Assembly: GCA_016211955.1 (NCBI GenBank)
Contig: JACRHX010000023.1
Span: forward strand, 1 to 10,312
DNA: 10,312 bases
Source: Parcubacteria group bacterium
GTDB lineage: Bacteria > Patescibacteriota > Minisyncoccia > UBA6257 > JACRHW01
Reading direction: 5' to 3'
In this document: positions 7,143 to 10,312 of the stretch, one piece after another
Numbering within the stretch: the first letter of the stretch is position 1
Layout: every line of letters begins with the position of its first letter
Translations under genes and position numbers: made by a program
The notes under the pieces: generated by a model
Told to the model about the DNA's origin: nothing
Database searches by the model: none
The model's input: only the letters and a program-made list of their open reading frames with translations

Positions 7143-7214
7143 GCGGGTATCGTATAATGGCTATTATGGCTCCCTTCCAAGGAGCAGACACGGGTTCGAC
7201 TCCCGTTACCCGCT
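7143..7214 (+). tRNA. tRNA-Gly (anticodon UCC)
   Basis: The cloverleaf can be read directly. The acceptor stem GCGGGTA (7143-7149) pairs perfectly with TACCCGC (7207-7213), and the discriminator base is T at 7214. The anticodon stem is GCTCC/GGAGC around the loop CTTCCAA, with anticodon TCC at 7176-7178, which reads GGA and probably other GGN glycine codons. The T arm is ACGGG/CCCGT around TTCGACT. The D arm (7152-7167) contains the AATGG characteristic of glycine tRNAs, though its stem is weak. No CCA is encoded after the discriminator base (CAA follows), so the end must be added by a CCA-adding enzyme. It stands alone between divergent operons. Confidence 0.95.
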
Positions 7215-7221
7215 CAAACGA

Positions 7222-7304
7222 GAAGTTAGCTTTTAGCTACTAGCTTCTAGAAAAAACGAAGAAGCACTATCCTAACAGCTAAAAATCTAACAGCCAGAAG
7301 CTAA
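7222..7304. repeat. Cluster of imperfect AGCTA-type inverted repeats
   Basis: Between the tRNA and the sigma gene, short TTAGCT/AGCTAA words recur. GAAGTTAG (7222-7229) pairs with CTAGCTTC (7240-7247). GTTAGCTTTTAGCT (7225-7238) is nearly the reverse complement of AGCTAAAAATCTAAC (7277-7291). AGCTTCT near 7242-7248 mirrors AGAAGCT at 7296-7302. The block can fold into alternative hairpins. No T-run follows, so it does not look like a simple terminator. Similar low-complexity repeats are scattered between genes in some CPR assemblies (recollection, unverified). Confidence 0.55.
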
Positions 7305-7315
7305 TCTTGTTACCA

Positions 7316-7882
7316 ATGCACCTCTTCAATCGTTTTAATACTAAGAAGGTCCTCGATGTAACAACCCTTGTGAAGGAGGCAAAATCAGGAGACTCCAAGG
7401 CCTTTGGAGTGCTTTACGAGCAGTATGCGCCAGGTATTTATCGGTTCACCCTCCTCAAAACAAGTAGTAGGGAGGATACAGAAGATCTTGTACACCAAAC
7501 CTTTCTCAAGGCCTGGGATAATATTCAATATTATGAAGATAGGGGGGCATCGTTTCAGGCATGGCTTTATAGTATTGCAAGAAACACGGTTATTGATTAC
7601 TATCGCACAAAGAAAACAACAGCGACCCTCGCAAGCTACACAAGAAACCCCTTCGAAGAACAAAAAATCTTTGAATACACAGAATCTAATGTCGAATTCA
7701 AGATGCTTAAACAACACATTGCCGAACTTACCCATACTGAACAAGATGCCCTCCTCCTCCGCTATGTTGAAGATCTCGATCATCGCACGATTGCACAAAT
7801 GCTGCTAAAAAGCGAGAATGCAACAAAAGTGCTCATCCATAGAGCAATTGCAAAATTAAAACAAAAACTAGACCCGCGATGA
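7316..7882 (+). CDS. ECF-type RNA polymerase sigma factor
   Basis: This is a 188-residue sigma-70 family protein of extracytoplasmic-function size, with only regions 2 and 4. Region 2 lies at about residues 27-97. It includes DTEDLVHQTFLKAWDNI, matching the region 2.2 core-polymerase contact (DAEDLVQETFLRAW in many relatives), and FQAWLYSIARNTVIDYYR, matching the -10 recognition part. Region 4 lies at about 135-181, with LTHTEQDALLLRYVEDLDHRTIAQML and then NATKVLIHRAIAKLKQKL, the helix-turn-helix that reads the -35 element. The linker between them is short and charged. I chose the ATG at 7316; a TTG three codons upstream (7307) is possible, and no ribosome binding site is visible for either. 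The stop overlaps the next start as ATGA, which couples it to a probable anti-sigma factor. Its targets are unknown; envelope genes such as the adjacent divergent surface operon are a reasonable guess. Confidence 0.93.
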   Translation: MHLFNRFNTKKVLDVTTLVKEAKSGDSKAFGVLYEQYAPGIYRFTLLKTSSREDTEDLVHQTFLKAWDNIQYYEDRGASFQAWLYSIARNTVIDYYRTKKTTATLASYTRNPFEEQKIFEYTESNVEFKMLKQHIAELTHTEQDALLLRYVEDLDHRTIAQMLLKSENATKVLIHRAIAKLKQKLDPR

Positions 7883-8301
7883 ACGATATTCTAGGTACAA
7901 TTAAAAGATTGAAACATATCGAACCCGAAAGGGCCTACTTAAAACATTCTAAAAAAAGGTTATTTGCCTATATCAATCCCACCACTCGTATCAACATTTC
8001 TGCCCTTACACTTGCTTCAAGCCTAAGCCTGTGTAGTTTGTCACTCTTTTTTATATTTCATGGAACTCCTTCTACACCAACCCCCCTCGCAAGCCTTGAT
8101 ACAATAACCCTTACTGAAGAATTTAATAAGATAGATCTCCAATCAAAAATTACAGAGGTAAAAACACGTGACTCGAAAAATCGCGCTATAGATAGGGCCA
8201 TCCAAAATCTCGCCTACACGGGAAAATCTTCCCCACAAAATATCACAAGTCCAGAGGAGACAAATGATAAAATAGATCAACTACTTGATGAACTCCTTTA
8301 A
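7879..8301 (+). CDS. Single-pass membrane protein, probable anti-sigma factor
   Basis: This is a 140-residue protein with no family I can name. Its start overlaps the sigma gene stop (ATGA), the usual position for a cognate anti-sigma factor. The N-terminal 39 residues are basic and would be cytoplasmic (TIKRLKHIEPERAYLKHSKK). One membrane helix lies at about 40-61, and a polar extracytoplasmic region of about 80 residues follows (PSTPTP linker, then charged helices, ending KIDQLLDELL). The HxxxCxxC zinc motif of ZAS anti-sigma factors is absent. The short N-terminus with an I.P.......SK.RL pattern resembles small membrane proteins encoded after sigma factors in CPR genomes. The anti-sigma role is inferred from position and topology. 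The end is one base before the ATG of the next gene. Confidence 0.8.
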   Translation: MNDILGTIKRLKHIEPERAYLKHSKKRLFAYINPTTRINISALTLASSLSLCSLSLFFIFHGTPSTPTPLASLDTITLTEEFNKIDLQSKITEVKTRDSKNRAIDRAIQNLAYTGKSSPQNITSPEETNDKIDQLLDELL

Positions 8302-8302
8302 T

Positions 8303-9094
8303 ATGCTACACGTTACCTCTAAAATTTCTCTCACAATACTGCTCGCAAACGTACTTTTATTGTATTCCCCATCCCAAATAGCTTTCGCAAAAGATCAAGA
8401 CACCTCCTCTCTTGAACGTAAAATACAAGTATTAAAAGAGACAAAAAAAGAAGAAGCACCCGCAAACCAAACCCTAAAATTAAAAAAGGGGATCCTCTAC
8501 GATCTTTTTGATCTCGTTATCGAAGAAGATGAAAAGCTCGGTAGCCAACTCGTTGAATCACATCTTTCAACAAGCACACAAGAAATATTCTTAACCGCCC
8601 TCTGGGATGATGAGCAATGGTATTTCACAAAACGCCTTGAAACAAGTAAGGCCACCTCGACCGATGCCATTACACGCATCACAAAAAACATTAAAAAACA
8701 TCGCCAGGAGGTCCAAGACATACTCCAGAAACAAATATCAGGTATGATTCTCGTTGGAGATGCGGAATACACCCTTATCGTCGCAGAAAAACGTCTTAGT
8801 GAAATCAAAGATGAAATCAAAAATATCCCACCTGAAGAAAAAAAGAACGTACTCCTCGACAATTATCTCACTAAAATCCAAGACCAACTCGAAGAAACGC
8901 ATATAATGATACAAGAAACACGAGATATATTTGAAAATCTCAAAAATAAAAAAGAATATGAAATGGGTGTAAAAAATATTAGCAACGCAAGCGAGCTCAT
9001 TAAACTCATGTACGAAGAATTTATCGCAATGGGACGTCTCACCGGCAACCCACTCCTCCCTCAAGACAAACAAGATACATCAGACAAAACCTAA
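8303..9094 (+). CDS. Secreted helical protein of unknown function, third gene of the sigma operon
   Basis: This is a 263-residue exported protein that I do not recognise. The ATG at 8303 follows the previous stop by one base and opens a signal peptide (hydrophobic residues 8-21, likely cut after IAFA at 29). An ATG at 8288 would add five residues and overlap the previous gene. The mature protein is almost entirely helical and charged: residues 35-60 are Lys/Glu-rich, about 62-115 contain LYDLFDLVIEEDEKLG and the aromatic patch LWDDEQWYF, and about 120-215 look like long amphipathic or coiled-coil helices (ITRITKNIKKHRQEVQDI, KIQDQLEETHIMIQETRD). There is no second membrane segment and no cysteine. 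Sharing the operon with a sigma factor and its likely membrane regulator suggests an envelope sensor, a partner of the anti-sigma ectodomain, or an effector. The stop codon lies within the terminator hairpin. Confidence 0.8.
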   Translation: MLHVTSKISLTILLANVLLLYSPSQIAFAKDQDTSSLERKIQVLKETKKEEAPANQTLKLKKGILYDLFDLVIEEDEKLGSQLVESHLSTSTQEIFLTALWDDEQWYFTKRLETSKATSTDAITRITKNIKKHRQEVQDILQKQISGMILVGDAEYTLIVAEKRLSEIKDEIKNIPPEEKKNVLLDNYLTKIQDQLEETHIMIQETRDIFENLKNKKEYEMGVKNISNASELIKLMYEEFIAMGRLTGNPLLPQDKQDTSDKT

Positions 9095-9120
9095 AAACCC
9101 CATACAGGGTTTTTAGGTTT
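9087..9120. terminator. Bidirectional hairpin terminator between convergent operons
   Basis: A 14-bp perfect stem, AAACCTAAAAACCC (9087-9100) and GGGTTTTTAGGTTT (9107-9120), encloses a six-base loop. The left arm contains the TAA stop of the sigma operon's last gene. The right arm is T-rich in the plus direction and the left arm is T-rich when read in minus, so it can serve both the sigma operon and the minus-strand gene ending at 9129. Only short T-runs follow the stem. Confidence 0.8.
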
Positions 9121-9128
9121 CACTAACT

Positions 9129-9530
9129 CTACATTTCCGCTATCTTTTTTCGCTGTTCCTCAATATCAAGCTCTTTTGTCTTGGGAGCAATTACTTCCTG
9201 ATATTTCTTTTCTAATGTAGCTACTTGCAATTCATATCTGCTCATACGCTCCTTTAGTTCTCTATCGAGCCTATCCGCCTCAGCATTTAATAACTCATCC
9301 CCGCTTTGTTCAGCATTTTTTCTCATTTCAAAGATGGTAGTGGCAATAACCTTCATATTTTCTCCCTCCACATCTTGATTCTGCTCTAACGCCACAAGAA
9401 TCTTTTCAACTACGCTTTGTGGTAATTCATGTTCAAGCATGGCTTTATACCGCTCCCCCTCCTCAAGAGAAATCAAACCTCCTTCTACAAGTATACCCAC
9501 ATCACTCAACACATCATCTTTGGTAACCAT
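9129..9530 (-). CDS. Small charged helical/coiled-coil protein, unknown function
   Basis: This is a 133-residue protein without a signal peptide or membrane segment, so presumably cytoplasmic. I do not recognise a family. Residues 1-55 look like a small helical domain (VTKDDVLSDVGILVEGGLISLEEGERYKAMLEHEL-type helices). From about 60 to the end it is a long Glu/Lys/Arg-rich helix likely to form a coiled coil (AEADRLDRELKERMSRYELQ and following). The start ATG is 11 bases after the stop of the upstream gene, so the two are probably co-transcribed and may form a complex. No ribosome binding site is visible. It ends next to the shared hairpin terminator. Confidence 0.75.
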   Translation of the reverse strand: MVTKDDVLSDVGILVEGGLISLEEGERYKAMLEHELPQSVVEKILVALEQNQDVEGENMKVIATTIFEMRKNAEQSGDELLNAEADRLDRELKERMSRYELQVATLEKKYQEVIAPKTKELDIEEQRKKIAEM

Positions 9531-9541
9531 GCAATGAAATA

Positions 9542-10084
9542 TTACTTACCACCAAGAAGACGTTTAAAATATGCCTTCATCTTTCCAAGAAGCGCTTCTT
9601 TCTTTTTACCCGTAGTATCTATTATATTTTTTTGATGCTCTATTGTTTCTGGTGGTTTTTTTAGCGTCTCTGTTCGCATGTCTTTGACCTCCCTTGCAGT
9701 TCTTGGTTTCTCCTTTTGTTGGTCCTCTATTCGAAATATTTGTTCTTGTATAGCACTCTTTCGCCTACCAATATCCTTGCCTTGTTCAGTAGAATCCTTC
9801 AGCGTTTGAGTGAACTCGGCCATACGTTCATCCCTTTTCTCCCTATAACGAAGTCGAATATGCCCTTTGTCTTCCTCCGAAGCCATAAAAACTTCATGCT
9901 CCTCTTCACGCGTTTTTTCTGCATTTTCTTCTTTTAACTTCCGTTGTTTTTCTATGCGGTCTTGATCAATTCTTACCGACAGTTCATTTAATTCCGCCAG
10001 CTTCCCCCGCAATTCTCTTATTTTTTTATCAGCTGAGCTATCTTCGTTGTTTCCAAAACCGCCAGGTCTCGCGTCTATTCCCAT
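9542..10084 (-). CDS. Highly charged coiled-coil protein, unknown function
   Basis: This is a 180-residue, very hydrophilic protein without signal peptide or membrane segment. After a Gly-rich start (DARPGGFGNNEDS), residues about 20-65 form a predicted coiled coil (IRELRGKLAELNELSVRIDQ and following Glu/Lys-rich helix). A second charged helical stretch covers about 75-130 (KRDERMAEFTQTLKD, IFRIEDQQKEK). The C-terminal 20 residues are basic and amphipathic (LLGKMKAYFKRLLGGK), which might touch membrane or nucleic acid. No family is recognised. A good promoter lies upstream and the next gene starts 11 bases downstream, so this is the first gene of a two-gene operon. There is no visible ribosome binding site. 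Confidence 0.75.
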   Translation of the reverse strand: MGIDARPGGFGNNEDSSADKKIRELRGKLAELNELSVRIDQDRIEKQRKLKEENAEKTREEEHEVFMASEEDKGHIRLRYREKRDERMAEFTQTLKDSTEQGKDIGRRKSAIQEQIFRIEDQQKEKPRTAREVKDMRTETLKKPPETIEHQKNIIDTTGKKKEALLGKMKAYFKRLLGGK

Positions 10085-10127
10085 ATTTTTGAATAAAATT
10101 TAAAGAATTAGTTTGCTCTTTTCTCTT

Positions 10128-10157
10128 AGAATACCCTCCCCTTCATACGCATGTCAA
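10128..10157 (-). promoter_or_regulatory. Promoter of the coiled-coil gene pair
   Basis: On the minus strand a perfect -35 box TTGACA (10152-10157) is followed after 18 bases by TATTCT (10128-10133, four of six matches). An A-tract of eight bases immediately upstream of the -35 box resembles an UP element. Transcription would start near 10121, giving an A/T-rich leader of about 37 bases before the ATG at 10084. Confidence 0.6.
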
Positions 10158-10178
10158 TTTTTTTTATATCCCATGAAA

Positions 10179-10205
10179 CCCTTCGACAAGCTCGTGGAAT
10201 ATCAT
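10179..10205. repeat. Dispersed repeat, copy B (related to 1624-1651)
   Basis: CCCTTCGAC, then AAGCTCGT, then GGAATATCAT. It matches copy A at both ends and differs in the middle by a few substitutions and one missing base. On the minus strand it again begins ATGATATTC, but here the frame ends after 13 codons, so it does not start a gene. Confidence 0.55.
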
Positions 10206-10215
10206 TTCACAAAAT

Positions 10216-10251
10216 CCTCACGCGTATGAACGACATAACGAGAGCGTGAGG
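10216..10251. repeat. Inverted repeat CCTCACGC/GCGTGAGG
   Basis: CCTCACGC (10216-10223) pairs exactly with GCGTGAGG (10244-10251) across a 20-base loop. It sits in the non-coding right end of the window with copy B of the dispersed repeat on one side and another small hairpin on the other. No T-run follows. Confidence 0.45.
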
Positions 10252-10292
10252 TGTACGAAAGAGATAGGGTGTCGTAAAACTGTTCTGTTTGA

Positions 10293-10312
10293 GTTCGATG
10301 GTGTAATCGAAC
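10293..10312. repeat. Small inverted repeat at the window edge
   Basis: GTTCGAT and ATCGAAC form a 7-bp stem around a six-base loop, ending exactly at the right edge. It may be part of a larger structure outside the window. Confidence 0.35.

Noticed and set aside
7222..7250. Hairpin after the tRNA as an intrinsic terminator
   Set aside because: The stem is only 8 bp with a G-T pair and is followed by A's, not T's, on the plus strand. It fits better as part of the repeat block.

Overview
The window most likely comes from a member of the Candidate Phyla Radiation (Patescibacteria), probably a Parcubacteria-like lineage. This rests on the kind of secreted proteins present, on genes that lack Shine-Dalgarno sequences almost throughout, on a tRNA without an encoded CCA end, and on moderately low GC. 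TGA is used as a stop, so this is the standard bacterial code and not the TGA=Gly code of Gracilibacteria and Absconditabacteria. The assignment is by family resemblance only; no marker gene is present.

The left two thirds (1-6978) is a minus-strand cluster of cell-surface genes. In transcription order it holds: a secreted protein with a coiled coil and TolB-like propeller repeats; a 578-residue secreted protein with two related beta modules and a C-terminal domain that resembles the WxL domain; two tandem paralogous membrane-anchored beta-sandwich proteins that resemble WxL-interacting proteins (DUF916/DUF3324 type); and, after about 100 bases, a secreted NHL-repeat beta-propeller protein that runs off the left edge. 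The first four genes overlap or are separated by at most 12 bases and look like one operon. The layout (WxL-like exported protein next to WxLIP-like anchors) parallels the WxL surface clusters of Gram-positive bacteria. The NHL gene carries a one-base insertion at 962-964; undoing it gives a continuous frame to the window edge and exactly six NHL blades.

The middle (6979-7315) is a divergent intergenic region with a candidate promoter for the surface operon, a tRNA-Gly(UCC) on the plus strand, and a cluster of imperfect AGCTA-type repeats. Next comes a plus-strand three-gene operon (7316-9094): an ECF-type sigma factor, a small single-pass membrane protein in the anti-sigma position, and a secreted helical protein of unknown function. 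The genes overlap or abut, and the operon ends in a strong hairpin that overlaps the last stop codon. The sigma system could control envelope genes such as the surface operon, but nothing in the sequence proves that.

The right end (9129-10084, minus strand) holds two small, highly charged helical/coiled-coil proteins of unknown function behind a convincing promoter. The last 230 bases are non-coding and rich in short inverted repeats, including a second copy of a 27-28 bp repeat that also forms the start of the NHL gene. A perfect 32-bp palindrome lies in the signal-peptide region of the first surface gene.
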